From contig CANLZL010000006.1 in NCBI GenBank assembly GCA_947495575.1, positions 124,001-188,000 on the forward strand: a stretch of 64,000 nucleotides of DNA. Direction: 5' to 3'. Under the pieces are notes generated by a model. The model was not told where the DNA came from. It was given only the letters and a program-made list of their open reading frames with translations, and searched no databases. Shown here one piece after another: positions 45,324 through 54,104 of this stretch (position 1 is its first letter; each line of letters begins with the position of its first letter). A program made the position numbers and the translations under genes. Source of the DNA: an uncultured Nioella sp. Lineage in GTDB: Bacteria > Pseudomonadota > Alphaproteobacteria > Rhodobacterales > Rhodobacteraceae.

Positions 45324-46352
45324 ATGACTTACACAAAATCTATATTGAATGCCGCTCGGGATGTCGGTGTAATCCAGGCTGACCTGCCGGAAGAAATCGC
45401 CCCCGATCACATCCGCATGCGTCTGGCCACGGCCAGCATTTGCGGGACAGACATGCATTACTTCCGTCACTTTGCGAATGCAGGCTTTTTTCTCGACTAT
45501 CCTGTGACCCTCGGCCACGAGGCTTGCGGATACGTCGAAAACGCAAACGGGCATGACTTTCCCGAAGGTGCGCTGGTGGCCATCAACCCCGTAATCCAAT
45601 GCGGCGAATGTGACGCTTGCCTGCGCGGCGACATCAACATGTGCCCGACCAAGCGTTTTCCGGGTTCTGCCACGACCAAACCGCATATTGATGGCTTTTT
45701 TCGCGACCGGTTCGATTTTCCCGCGCGTTGTTGCCGCGTGGTCAAACAGGGCGTGCGCCCGGAGCACTTAACATTTGCTGAACCGCTGGCCTGCGCCATG
45801 CATTCCGTCAACCGTGGCGGCGTGACAAAAGGCGACAAGGTTTTGATCACCGGATGCGGCCCAATGGGGTTGCTGGCCACAATTGGCGCAGCTGCAAAAG
45901 GTGCAGAGGTGCATGTAACCGATCTAAAGCCAGAAGCGATCGAGGCCGCAAAAGCAGTGGGTGCCTCTGCCGGATGGGTGATCGGCAAGGATGATATGTC
46001 GGGCTTGGCCAACCAATATGATGTGGTTATCGAGGCCAGCGGGTCGCCGCATGCCTACAACCAAGCGCTGGACGCCGTCAGAAAGCAGGGCACGGTCGCG
46101 ATCCTGTCGCTTATTCAACCAAGTGAAGTTCCGGTAAACCTGCATGTGACGGCCCTGAAAGAAATCAAAACCATTGGTTCTATCCTGTTCACTCATGAAT
46201 TTGACGATGCAGTCACACTGATTGAAAGCGGCACCGTTGATTTCGATGCGATTATCGGCGGACGCTTTCCAGTCTCTGACACGCAGGCCGCCTGCGATTT
46301 TATGGCTGACGGCAAAGCCGTGGGGAAGGTATTGATCCAGCCCGAGGGGTGA
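45324..46352 (+). CDS. Zinc-dependent alcohol dehydrogenase, L-idonate 5-dehydrogenase-like
   Basis: The protein of about 342 residues has the medium-chain dehydrogenase layout: catalytic zinc Cys in ICGTDMHYFRH, GHEACGYVE, structural-zinc cysteines in CGECDACLRGDINMC, and the nucleotide motif ITGCGPMGLLA. The sequence resembles L-idonate 5-dehydrogenase (IdnD). The ATG at 45324 follows GAGGAC; the frame upstream runs through the SDR gene. It precedes a LacI repressor by 126 bp. Confidence 0.88.
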   Translation: MTYTKSILNAARDVGVIQADLPEEIAPDHIRMRLATASICGTDMHYFRHFANAGFFLDYPVTLGHEACGYVENANGHDFPEGALVAINPVIQCGECDACLRGDINMCPTKRFPGSATTKPHIDGFFRDRFDFPARCCRVVKQGVRPEHLTFAEPLACAMHSVNRGGVTKGDKVLITGCGPMGLLATIGAAAKGAEVHVTDLKPEAIEAAKAVGASAGWVIGKDDMSGLANQYDVVIEASGSPHAYNQALDAVRKQGTVAILSLIQPSEVPVNLHVTALKEIKTIGSILFTHEFDDAVTLIESGTVDFDAIIGGRFPVSDTQAACDFMADGKAVGKVLIQPEG

Positions 46353-46376
46353 AGACGGCCCTGTTCTGGATCCATG

Positions 46377-46407
46377 GGGTCAACCTATTGTGGAGGTGGG
46401 TTGACCC
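46377..46407. promoter_or_regulatory. Inverted repeat between the dehydrogenase gene and LacI gene
   Basis: GGGTCAACC at 46377-46385 and GGTTGACCC at 46399-46407 are perfect 9-bp inverted arms with 13 bp between them. They lie 72 bp before the LacI start. No T tract follows, so an operator for autoregulation or an RNA hairpin are both possible. Confidence 0.5.
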
Positions 46408-46478
46408 GATTTCCCTTGATTTTTTGGCAGTAAAGGATGATCCAACTGCGTGAATAACGACGGGGAGGGTTTGGGTCC

Positions 46479-47474
46479 GTGGCAACGCTGGCAGAAATTG
46501 CAAGACGCGCGGGCGTGTCCCCTGCAGTTGTATCCCGCGTGATCAACAAGGACAAAAGTCTGCGCGTATCCGATGCCACCCGCGAGCGCGTTGAAGCAGC
46601 AGTGCGCGACATGCACTATTCACCCAACGTGGCCGCCCAATCCCTGAGGTCAGCCAAATCCGGCACTTTGGCAGTTGTCGTCCACGATATATCCAATCCC
46701 GTTTATGGCGAGATCCTGCGCGGCGCACAGGAAGAGGCCCGCCTGCAAAGCAAAGCCATTCTTTTGGGCGATGCGGCAGCCGGAGCGAGCAATAACGACA
46801 GGCTTGCCCAAATGATCGGCGGTGGCGGCGTGGATGGCTTGATTTTGCAAGGGGCTGGTGTGGCCGCCGATGACCTTCTTGGCCGGGCCGCGCGCCAGAA
46901 AGTACCGATTGTGTTGCTGCAAGCCGACATGGACATAGAGGCCAGCCTAATTCAATTGCCGAACAAGGATGCGGCGTTGCTTGCCATGCAGCACCTGAAA
47001 CAACTGGGTCACCAAAAAATCGGTTGTTTGGCCACAGGCGCCCATTTGACCTTCACTCAGGGCCGCATCGAGGGATGGCGCGAAGCGATGGGTTTCGATG
47101 CGAGAGATGACTTGATTGAATATGCAGACCCTCTTGTCTCTGATGGGGAAAGCGCAACCCGCGTATTATTGGAACGCAACCCTGACGTTACAGCGCTATT
47201 TTGTATGAACGTTGTGTCGGCTATTGGTGCCCTTCGCGCCGCGAAGGAGATGGGCAAAAATGTCCCGGATGACCTCTCGATCATCGCGATCCATGACGTC
47301 AAGTTCGCACAAGACCTCTCAGTTCCGCTGACGGTCATTCACATGCCTCTCGAAGAAATGGGCCGACTGGCTGTGCGAACGGTTTGCGACGAAAACCAGA
47401 TCCCCGACAAAACGCTGGAACCTGAAGGCGCACCGCGGTTGATATTGCGCCAAAGCACCGCAAAACCTGCTTGA
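46479..47474 (+). CDS. LacI family transcriptional regulator
   Basis: The 331-residue protein begins with the LacI HTH (TLAEIARRAGVSPAVVSRVINKDKSLRVS) directly at its N-terminus, then the hinge YSPNVAAQSLRSAKSG and a sensor domain. The GTG start is the first codon of the family core. As last gene of this cluster it probably controls the operon from 43479 through the 22-bp palindrome at 43405-43426. Confidence 0.9.
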   Translation: MATLAEIARRAGVSPAVVSRVINKDKSLRVSDATRERVEAAVRDMHYSPNVAAQSLRSAKSGTLAVVVHDISNPVYGEILRGAQEEARLQSKAILLGDAAAGASNNDRLAQMIGGGGVDGLILQGAGVAADDLLGRAARQKVPIVLLQADMDIEASLIQLPNKDAALLAMQHLKQLGHQKIGCLATGAHLTFTQGRIEGWREAMGFDARDDLIEYADPLVSDGESATRVLLERNPDVTALFCMNVVSAIGALRAAKEMGKNVPDDLSIIAIHDVKFAQDLSVPLTVIHMPLEEMGRLAVRTVCDENQIPDKTLEPEGAPRLILRQSTAKPA

Positions 47475-47896
47475 CCGATTTCAGGATCGCACGACTTTCG
47501 AACCCAGTTCTGTTATCACTCAAAATGCAGACGGGCTTTCCAGTGAGCCTGCTGTGCGGGTGTCGGCTATTAAGCACGTGTTCTCTGGGCACCATTTTTC
47601 GTACAAAGCAAAGACATGTCAGGTCGATTACGGTCAGAGGTCATCTTGCAAACCCGGAGCGCAACACACGGAACTACTAGGCTGGATGAGTTGGTTTGTT
47701 GACCCAGTGTCGCGTGTTAGTCTTGATGCAACATTTCGGCCTCTCACCAAGTAGGAAATGCGTGCGTAAAAGGCCTGTGTGGATGATCTGATCCAGCTTT
47801 TATGCGTGACTTGTCAATTCTAAGGCACCATCCGTCATGTCGCAAAACCGGCGCCTGCAGCAGTGTTGCCGCATCAACAACGCAGGACATGAAACA
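47475..47896. other. 422-bp gap without recognisable gene
   Basis: Short frames occur here (for example one of 69 codons at 47471) but none has a good ribosome binding site or known domain. A TTGACCC at 47699-47705 repeats one arm of the inverted repeat at 46377-46407. I see no terminator with a U tract and no clear remnant of a mobile element. Confidence 0.4.
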
Positions 47897-48343
47897 ATGA
47901 TACGTGATTTTCAATCCAACGATACCGAAGCGCTTGTCGGGGTATGGCGGGCGGCGACCAGTGTTGCCCACCCTTTTCTTGCCGGTGACTTCGTCGAAGC
48001 CGAGGCTGAAAACCTTCGCAAGATCTACCTCGTCCATGCTCAGACACGCGTGATCGAGGTAAATGACCAAGTTGCAGGATTTACCGCCATAATCGGCAAT
48101 GAGGTCGGCGGGCTTTTCCTTGATCCACAGCAACATGGGCGTGGCCTTGGTCGGGCGCTGATGGATGACGTCGCCAAAACCCACGGAACGCTTGAAGTCG
48201 AAGTGTTTGAACGTAACGCCGTGGGGCGGCGGTTCTACAACCGCTATGGCTTTGAACAAATCGGAACATCGATCCACGAGGCCACCGGCGAAACCGTTCT
48301 GAGGCTGGTTCATACGGCCGCGAATATGGAGGAAGCGTTATGA
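47897..48343 (+). CDS. GNAT family N-acetyltransferase
   Basis: The protein of about 148 residues has the acetyl-CoA motif HGRGLGRALMDDVAKTHG near residue 80 and the C-terminal NAVGRRFYNRYGFEQIGT, as in YjaB/RimI-like members. The start at 47897 matches the usual N-terminus IRDFQSND. The stop overlaps the next start by 4 nt (ATGA). The substrate is unknown. Confidence 0.85.
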   Translation: MIRDFQSNDTEALVGVWRAATSVAHPFLAGDFVEAEAENLRKIYLVHAQTRVIEVNDQVAGFTAIIGNEVGGLFLDPQQHGRGLGRALMDDVAKTHGTLEVEVFERNAVGRRFYNRYGFEQIGTSIHEATGETVLRLVHTAANMEEAL

Positions 48344-48690
48344 GTTATGTCCTCTATCCGTTCGCGATCATTGGTGTTGTGTCTCTTGCTTTACTGGCGA
48401 CAGGTATTTGGTTGGATGTCCGCGATTTTGACACCACCACGGGCGGCTACGAGGCGCCATATGAAGGTGTCACCGGCGACCCGGTTGACTGGCACGCCTT
48501 GGACATTACCCCGACCGGAGTTGCAAAACGCGGCTATGTCATCAATGTGCTTGTCGATGGTACAACGGGCATGATCACTTTCGAGGTTTTCGGTTGGCAC
48601 ATCCCTTTCCGCACATTCTCTGAACGCGCGCTGGTTGTTCACCAACCCCGAGAGGCGTTTATTGCCATGGGGTTCCACCCCGAATTTTGA
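48340..48690 (+). CDS. Hypothetical single-helix membrane protein
   Basis: I do not recognise this 116-residue protein. It has one N-terminal hydrophobic segment (YPFAIIGVVSLALLATGIWL, about 6-25) and a soluble remainder. The 4-nt overlap with the acetyltransferase and a terminator right after it support a real two-gene unit. Confidence 0.65.
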   Translation: MSYVLYPFAIIGVVSLALLATGIWLDVRDFDTTTGGYEAPYEGVTGDPVDWHALDITPTGVAKRGYVINVLVDGTTGMITFEVFGWHIPFRTFSERALVVHQPREAFIAMGFHPEF

Positions 48691-48710
48691 ACGCGCTAAA
48701 ATCAATATCG

Positions 48711-48738
48711 AAAAGGCGGGCCTAGGTTCGCCTTTTTT
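48711..48738 (+). terminator. Rho-independent terminator
   Basis: AAAAGGCG at 48711-48718 and CGCCTTTT at 48729-48736 form an 8-bp stem with a 10-nt loop, followed by T residues. It ends the acetyltransferase/hypothetical unit. Confidence 0.85.
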
Positions 48739-48869
48739 CGTCTGCGCAGATGCTGCGCGTTTGGTCAAATCATCTGCGCGGCCCGCCAATCTCAAACCGT
48801 CTGAGCCACCTTAGGTTTCTTGCATCGGTGCAGTCACGTACCTCAATTCAGATCAGGAAACACGGACCA

Positions 48870-50057
48870 ATGACCAGCAAATACCTTATCATCGGCGCCA
48901 CAGGTGCCATCGGACATGCTTTTGCAATTGCACTCAAAAATGCCGGCGAGCACGCCACACTTCTGGTGCGCGACCGCAGAAAAGCAATTGCCCTGTTCGG
49001 CGACACCAGTGGCTTCACCATTGTCGAAGGCGATGTGAATGACTTTGCATTGCTAAAGAGCGTTGCAGAGGGTGTCGATTTTATTTTCCACGGGGCAAAC
49101 GCGTCATATGAACACTGGGCGAAGGCGATGCCCCTGATGACAAAATCCGTGATCGACGCTGCTGAACACGCGGGAGCGACCGTGATTTTCCCCGGCAACA
49201 ACTACAATTACGGACAAACAGAACAGCCGATCAGTGAAGTCACGCCTTTCAATCCGAACACGTCACTTGGAAAGGTCCGGGTCGGTCTTGAACGAATGCT
49301 GCAGCGTGCAACTTATCAGGGCCGTATTCGCACAATCGTCGTGCGTATGGCCGAGATTTGGGGCCCAAACGTCACCAACAAACAATTCGCTCCGGTGTTT
49401 GAGAACGCGCTGAAGGGAAAGGCAATGCCTTGGCTCATTTCGACCGAGCCTGCGCAACAATTGCTTTACGCCCCGGACGCGGGCCGGGCGATGGTTGCAT
49501 TGACGCAAAGCGGCGAACGCAACGCTTTTGAAGTGGTCAATATCGGCGGCACTCTGGTGCCATCGGTTCAGACCTGGTTGGAACAGATTGCAGAAGTCGC
49601 TGGCGTGCCCGCCAAGATCACCGTTTTGCCGAAAACCATGCTCTCGCTGCTCGGGAGGTTCATCCCGGTGATGCGCGAAGTGGCGTCGATGTCGTACAAA
49701 TACGAAACCAGCGTTATCTTGAAAGACGCCAAGTTTCGCGAAGCACATCCAGAATTCACGCAAACCCCCATGAACGAAGCTATCGCAGAGACGTTGGCCT
49801 GGTTCAAAGCCAATGGATCTGACGCCCCCGCTAACAGTCTGGCCCGGCGAAAAGGTCGGATTGATGGTGTGGTGCGGTTTATTGTGGACAATGTGGCCAT
49901 CGTAGTCTTCCCAGCAGCCCTTGCGCTCATTGCAACGCAATTTCCGACGCTTGAAGGTTTCCTGCCTTATCTGGCGGTCGCGGCAGGTATCTATTGGACG
50001 CCAGGTCTCCACAAACTGACAAACCGCGTTCGCCGCAGTTTCTCTCGATCAGTCTAA
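48870..50057 (+). CDS. NAD-dependent epimerase/NmrA-like protein with C-terminal membrane helices
   Basis: The protein of about 395 residues starts KYLIIGATGAIGHAFAIAL (nucleotide motif) and continues as an extended SDR, with FPGNNYNYGQTEQPISE and VRMAEIWGPNV. After residue 325 comes a tail with two hydrophobic helices (FIVDNVAIVVFPAALALIA and FLPYLAVAAGIYW) that would anchor it to the membrane, which is unusual for the family. The ATG at 48870 is used; the longer frame runs to 48750. Its stop interlocks with that of the AraC gene. Confidence 0.78.
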   Translation: MTSKYLIIGATGAIGHAFAIALKNAGEHATLLVRDRRKAIALFGDTSGFTIVEGDVNDFALLKSVAEGVDFIFHGANASYEHWAKAMPLMTKSVIDAAEHAGATVIFPGNNYNYGQTEQPISEVTPFNPNTSLGKVRVGLERMLQRATYQGRIRTIVVRMAEIWGPNVTNKQFAPVFENALKGKAMPWLISTEPAQQLLYAPDAGRAMVALTQSGERNAFEVVNIGGTLVPSVQTWLEQIAEVAGVPAKITVLPKTMLSLLGRFIPVMREVASMSYKYETSVILKDAKFREAHPEFTQTPMNEAIAETLAWFKANGSDAPANSLARRKGRIDGVVRFIVDNVAIVVFPAALALIATQFPTLEGFLPYLAVAAGIYWTPGLHKLTNRVRRSFSRSV

Positions 50058-51055
50058 GCGCTGGCCCGAAACTCGCTAGGCGTCCGTCCCGTCCACTTTT
50101 TGAACGAGCGCGAGAAAACAGACACCTCGGAATATCCCAAGAGGTAGGCGATCTCATCATTGCCTACCTCACCTTCTTTCAAATACTCTTCAGCCAAATC
50201 GCGACGGGCATCGGTCAGAAGAATTGAGAAACTTGTGTTTTCATCCGTCAACCGTTGCTGCAGTTTTCGCACGCTGACCGCCAGTTCTGCCGCAACACGT
50301 TCTACGTTTGGCGCTTCACCCTTCAACGCCTCTAAGATGCGCTGGCGAACCCGGAACGCCCAGGTATCACCCTGCTCCAAATTGCCCAGCAAACGCTGCA
50401 CTTTGTCCTCGAATACCGCAAAGACATCCTGACTGGCGCCGATAACCGGCTGATCCAGGGCAGAGTTTTGATAAATCTGAAAGCTGTCATCCGCGCCAAA
50501 AGTGACCGGCGCAGGACCGAACATAGCCTCATAGGGGAAGACGTCATCTGGCCGTTCATAACGGAACCCAACACGAAGCGGATGCAAAGGCGCAGGCGCA
50601 TTGGCCGTCGACCAAGCCTTGATCGCGGCCATAAAGGTATCGACCGTATAGCGCAGTGAATCGTGCCATGGACTCCATTGCGCGATCGATATTCGCGTTG
50701 TGTCGGGACCGCGTTCGCACACCATCCCCATCGAGTCACCGATCACGCGTTGATACGTGCAGCATTTTTCAACCGCGACCCGGATCGTCGGCGCATTTGC
50801 CATCACATATCCAAGCATACCGTTGGCTTGTGTTGGAAACCGTTGACCACACACTAGGCCGATATCATCTCGGCCGGTCGCCTCAACAATGGCCTGCCAT
50901 ACATTTCGTTCGGTCTGTAGATCGACATAAGGCGGGTCACCGCGCATTAAGCCCGGAGGCGCACCCGACGCACTCAGGATGTCGCTGATATCGGCGCCTT
51001 CTTGTGCCGCGACCGCGATCCTAAAAGCCACAATGTTCGAGCTGAGCCTTGCCAT
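50054..51055 (-). CDS. AraC family transcriptional regulator (arabinose-binding-like N-terminal domain)
   Basis: The 333-residue protein has the long N-terminal domain seen in OruR/GbpR-like AraC proteins (RDDIGLVCGQRFPTQANGMLGYVMANAPTIRVAVEKCCTYQR) and C-terminal HTH pair near 250-325, ending EIAYLLGYSEVSVFSRSFKKWTGRTPSEFR. It is convergent with the NmrA-like gene and divergent from the SRPBCC gene, which are its likely targets. Confidence 0.88.
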   Translation of the reverse strand: MARLSSNIVAFRIAVAAQEGADISDILSASGAPPGLMRGDPPYVDLQTERNVWQAIVEATGRDDIGLVCGQRFPTQANGMLGYVMANAPTIRVAVEKCCTYQRVIGDSMGMVCERGPDTTRISIAQWSPWHDSLRYTVDTFMAAIKAWSTANAPAPLHPLRVGFRYERPDDVFPYEAMFGPAPVTFGADDSFQIYQNSALDQPVIGASQDVFAVFEDKVQRLLGNLEQGDTWAFRVRQRILEALKGEAPNVERVAAELAVSVRKLQQRLTDENTSFSILLTDARRDLAEEYLKEGEVGNDEIAYLLGYSEVSVFSRSFKKWTGRTPSEFRASA

Positions 51056-51173
51056 GCATCAGCTTAACACTTCAGCGCGATCGATCAAATTCGAAGCGTC
51101 CCGCGTCATGCACAAAAGCCGCGCCGATTGTCAGAAATGCCCCTGACAGAACCTAGTTTTGAAAGATGAAGCC

Positions 51174-51614
51174 ATGACAACATTTACCGAAACGATTGAA
51201 ATCGACGCTAAGGTCGCGAGAGTCTGGGGCACACTGGCGGCAGTCGGATCCATTGCCGAGTGGAACCCCGGACTTGTTGGATCGCAAGCGACCAATAATG
51301 CTATCGGACTTGGCGCAACGCGATTTTGCGATATCGACGGAAAACAGAATCTCGACGAGGAAGTCGTCCTTTTTGAGCCTATGCGTGCCATTACCTTCCG
51401 CATAACCCGCACAACGCTTCCGTTTCGCTTCGCCGACATTCGATTCACTTTGTCGGAAGACGCCGAGAAGACCTTGGTATCGGTATCACCTGACTATGAA
51501 CTCAAATACGGTTTACTCGGTCAGCTCTTGGACTGGGCCGTTGTTTCAACTGCTTACAAGCGTGGTATGCGTGGATTGCTGACAGGCCTAAAAGTCAGGG
51601 CAGAAGGCAGATAA
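51174..51614 (+). CDS. SRPBCC family (START-like) protein
   Basis: The protein of about 146 residues has the polyketide cyclase/START layout: FTETIEIDAKVARVWGTLAAVGSIAEWNPGLV first, a central beta sheet (ITFRITRTTLPF), and a final long helix ending GLKVRAEG. Members bind hydrophobic ligands; function here is unknown. It is divergent from the AraC regulator. Confidence 0.82.
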   Translation: MTTFTETIEIDAKVARVWGTLAAVGSIAEWNPGLVGSQATNNAIGLGATRFCDIDGKQNLDEEVVLFEPMRAITFRITRTTLPFRFADIRFTLSEDAEKTLVSVSPDYELKYGLLGQLLDWAVVSTAYKRGMRGLLTGLKVRAEGR

Positions 51615-51797
51615 TCCGCGCCGAATGTGGCACTTGGGGAAAGTCTGCCCATGTCGGCCAGCAGTTAAAGAAACCCTGCAAAATAATCCGGACCGACGGT
51701 ACCGCGCGCGACCATAACGATATCGATGATGATCAGATTTCATGCCTATGCCTGAGATATGCACTCAAATGACTTACTGACAAGTCATTGATTTCAG

Positions 51798-51873
51798 TGG
51801 TGAGCCGTGCAGGATTCGAACCTGCGACCCACTGATTAAAAGTCAGTTGCTCTACCAACTGAGCTAACGGCCC
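51798..51873 (-). tRNA. tRNA-Lys (TTT)
   Basis: The reverse strand folds as a complete cloverleaf: acceptor GGGCCGT with ACGGCTC, D arm AGCTCAGTTGGTAGAGC, anticodon stem ACTGA/TCAGT with loop CTTTTAA (anticodon TTT), T arm with GGTTCGAATCC, and encoded CCA. It lies between the SRPBCC gene and dapF; 51615-51797 shows no other gene. Confidence 0.97.
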
Positions 51874-52003
51874 ACACTTTCGCAACAGCGTCAGAGCGAC
51901 GCCCGTTACAGGCGGCTTCTCTATAAACCTCACCGGGGGGCGTCAAGGGAAAAACTTCGGCTTTTCCTTTCAAATGTCCTCGTCACTGCGTATATGCCCG
52001 CTC

Positions 52004-52840
52004 ATGACGGATTCTATGTCTCATACTGGCCTGCCCTTCATGAAAATGCATGGGCTCGGCAATGATTTTGTGGTGATCGACGCGCGGGAGACCGCGGCGG
52101 AGATCACCGCGCCCTTGGCGCGTGCGCTGGCAGACCGTCATATGGGCGTGGGGTTTGACCAACTGGCCCTCATTGAAGCAGGCACAGATTCGGACCTGCG
52201 TTTGGTTTTTTACAATGCTGATGGATCCTTCTCTGCGGCCTGCGGAAACGCCACCCGTTGTATTGCGCGTTATGAGATGGATCGCACTGGTAAGACGGCG
52301 CTAAGCCTGCGCACGGAACGCGGTCTTTTGCTGGCAGAAGACAAAGGCAATAGCCTGACATCCGTCAATATGGGTCAACCCCAGCTTGATTGGGATGAGG
52401 TGCCATTATCGGAGGCTATGGACACGTTGAAGCTGCCCATCGATGGCGCCCCAACAGCCACTGGTATGGGCAATCCTCATTGCACTTTCTTTGTTGAGGA
52501 TGCCGACGCGATGGATTTGGCGTCGCGTGGTGCTGAAATGGAACATCATCCGCTTTACCCCGAGCGCACGAATGTGCAGTTCGCGCATGTCATTGGCAAA
52601 GACCACCTGCGCATGCGGGTTTGGGAACGCGGAACGGGTATCACCTTGGCCTCGGGCTCATCCTCTTGCGCGACCGCAGTTGCCGCAGCCCGTCGCGGCT
52701 TAACCGGGCGCAGCGTGACCATTGACCTGGACGGCGGTCGCATCTTTATCGACTGGCGCGACGACGGTGTCTGGATGACAGGCCCTACCGCCCATGTCTT
52801 CTCTGGCCACCTGACGCCGGAATTCTTGGCGGGGCTATGA
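52004..52840 (+). CDS. dapF: Diaminopimelate epimerase (second catalytic Cys replaced)
   Basis: The protein of about 278 residues converts LL- to meso-diaminopimelate for lysine and peptidoglycan. N-terminal [17 protein letters not shown] and the first active-site Cys in AACGNATRC match the family. At the second site, where the usual sequence is ACGSG (the other catalytic Cys), this protein has ASGSSSCAT, a Ser in the Cys position with another Cys five residues later. Whether this is active is unclear. Starts at 51974 and 52016 are also possible. mtaB follows one base after the stop. Confidence 0.9.
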   Translation: MTDSMSHTGLPFMKMHGLGNDFVVIDARETAAEITAPLARALADRHMGVGFDQLALIEAGTDSDLRLVFYNADGSFSAACGNATRCIARYEMDRTGKTALSLRTERGLLLAEDKGNSLTSVNMGQPQLDWDEVPLSEAMDTLKLPIDGAPTATGMGNPHCTFFVEDADAMDLASRGAEMEHHPLYPERTNVQFAHVIGKDHLRMRVWERGTGITLASGSSSCATAVAAARRGLTGRSVTIDLDGGRIFIDWRDDGVWMTGPTAHVFSGHLTPEFLAGL

Positions 52841-52841
52841 A

Positions 52842-54104
52842 ATGTCGACCAAAACCCCGCTATTTCACACTTTGGGATGCCGCCTGAACGCCTATGAGAC
52901 TGAGGCGATGAAGGCGCTAACAGCTGAGGCCGGGATCGGCGACGCCGTCGTGGTAAACACTTGCGCGGTCACGGCAGAAGCTGTGCGCAAGGCGCGCCAA
53001 GAGATCCGCAAATTGCGCCGCGATAACCCAAAATCCAAGCTTATCGTCACCGGTTGTGCCGCCCAGACCGAACCAGAAACCTTTCGCGATATGGACGAAG
53101 TTGATCTGGTCTTGGGCAACCACGAAAAGATGAAGCCCGAAACATGGGCCGGACTGGCGGGCGATTTCATCGGCGAAACCGAAAAGGTCATGGTCGACGA
53201 TATCATGAGCGTGACGGAAACCGCGGGCCATTTGATCGACGGGTTCGGGACGCGCAGTCGTGCCTATGTACAGGTCCAAAATGGCTGCGATCATCGCTGC
53301 ACCTTTTGCATCATCCCTTACGGCCGTGGCAATTCGCGATCCGTCCCGGCAGGCGTTGTTATCGACCAGATCAAGCGTTTGGTCGACAAAGGGTTTAACG
53401 AGGTCGTTCTGACCGGGGTCGACCTGACTTCCTGGGGGGCCGATCTGCCCGCAGCGCCAAAGCTGGGCGATCTGGTGATGCGTATCCTGAAACTTGTGCC
53501 CGACCTGCCACGTCTGCGCATCTCGTCGATCGACTCGATCGAGGTGGATGACAATCTGATGCAGGCCATTGCGACCGAACCGCGCCTGATGCCGCATCTG
53601 CATCTTAGCCTGCAACATGGCGACAACATGATCCTGAAACGGATGAAGCGCCGCCATAACCGTGAAGATGCCATTCGATTTGCCGAAGACGCGCGGAAAT
53701 TGCGGCCCGATATGACCTATGGCGCCGATATCATCGCCGGTTTCCCGACCGAAACCGAGGCGATGTTCGAAAACTCGCTGAAACTGGTCGAAGACTGTGA
53801 CCTGACATGGCTGCATGTTTTCCCCTATTCCAAGCGGCCGGGCACGCCTGCGGCCAAAATCCCCAATCAGGTGAATGGGGCAGTCATCAAGGAACGTGCG
53901 GCCAGATTGCGCGCAATTGGTGAACAGCAGGTTCAGGCCCATTTGGCGGCCCAGATCGGGCAGACGCATCACATCCTTATGGAAAACCCGCGCATGGGCC
54001 GGACTGCACAGTTTACAGAAGTGCGTTTTGACACTGACCAGCCAGAGGGCCAGATCGTTCGCGCCGTTATTCGCGGGTTGGACGCCGGTCAGCTGGTCGC
54101 GTGA
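52842..54104 (+). CDS. mtaB: tRNA t6A37 methylthiotransferase MtaB
   Basis: The 420-residue radical-SAM enzyme adds a methylthio group to t6A37 in tRNAs reading ANN codons. The N-terminal UPF0004 domain has LGCRLNAYETEAM with a cluster-binding Cys, NTCAVTAEA and VTGCAAQTEP. The radical-SAM CxxxCxxC is in NGCDHRCTFCIIPYGRG, and there is a C-terminal TRAM-like segment. Pairing with dapF is a common alphaproteobacterial arrangement. The next gene starts on its stop codon. Confidence 0.95.
   Translation: MSTKTPLFHTLGCRLNAYETEAMKALTAEAGIGDAVVVNTCAVTAEAVRKARQEIRKLRRDNPKSKLIVTGCAAQTEPETFRDMDEVDLVLGNHEKMKPETWAGLAGDFIGETEKVMVDDIMSVTETAGHLIDGFGTRSRAYVQVQNGCDHRCTFCIIPYGRGNSRSVPAGVVIDQIKRLVDKGFNEVVLTGVDLTSWGADLPAAPKLGDLVMRILKLVPDLPRLRISSIDSIEVDDNLMQAIATEPRLMPHLHLSLQHGDNMILKRMKRRHNREDAIRFAEDARKLRPDMTYGADIIAGFPTETEAMFENSLKLVEDCDLTWLHVFPYSKRPGTPAAKIPNQVNGAVIKERAARLRAIGEQQVQAHLAAQIGQTHHILMENPRMGRTAQFTEVRFDTDQPEGQIVRAVIRGLDAGQLVA

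Noticed and set aside
47475-47896. A degenerate transposase or pseudogene in the 422-bp gap
   Set aside because: Short frames show no recognisable transposase motif or terminal inverted repeats.
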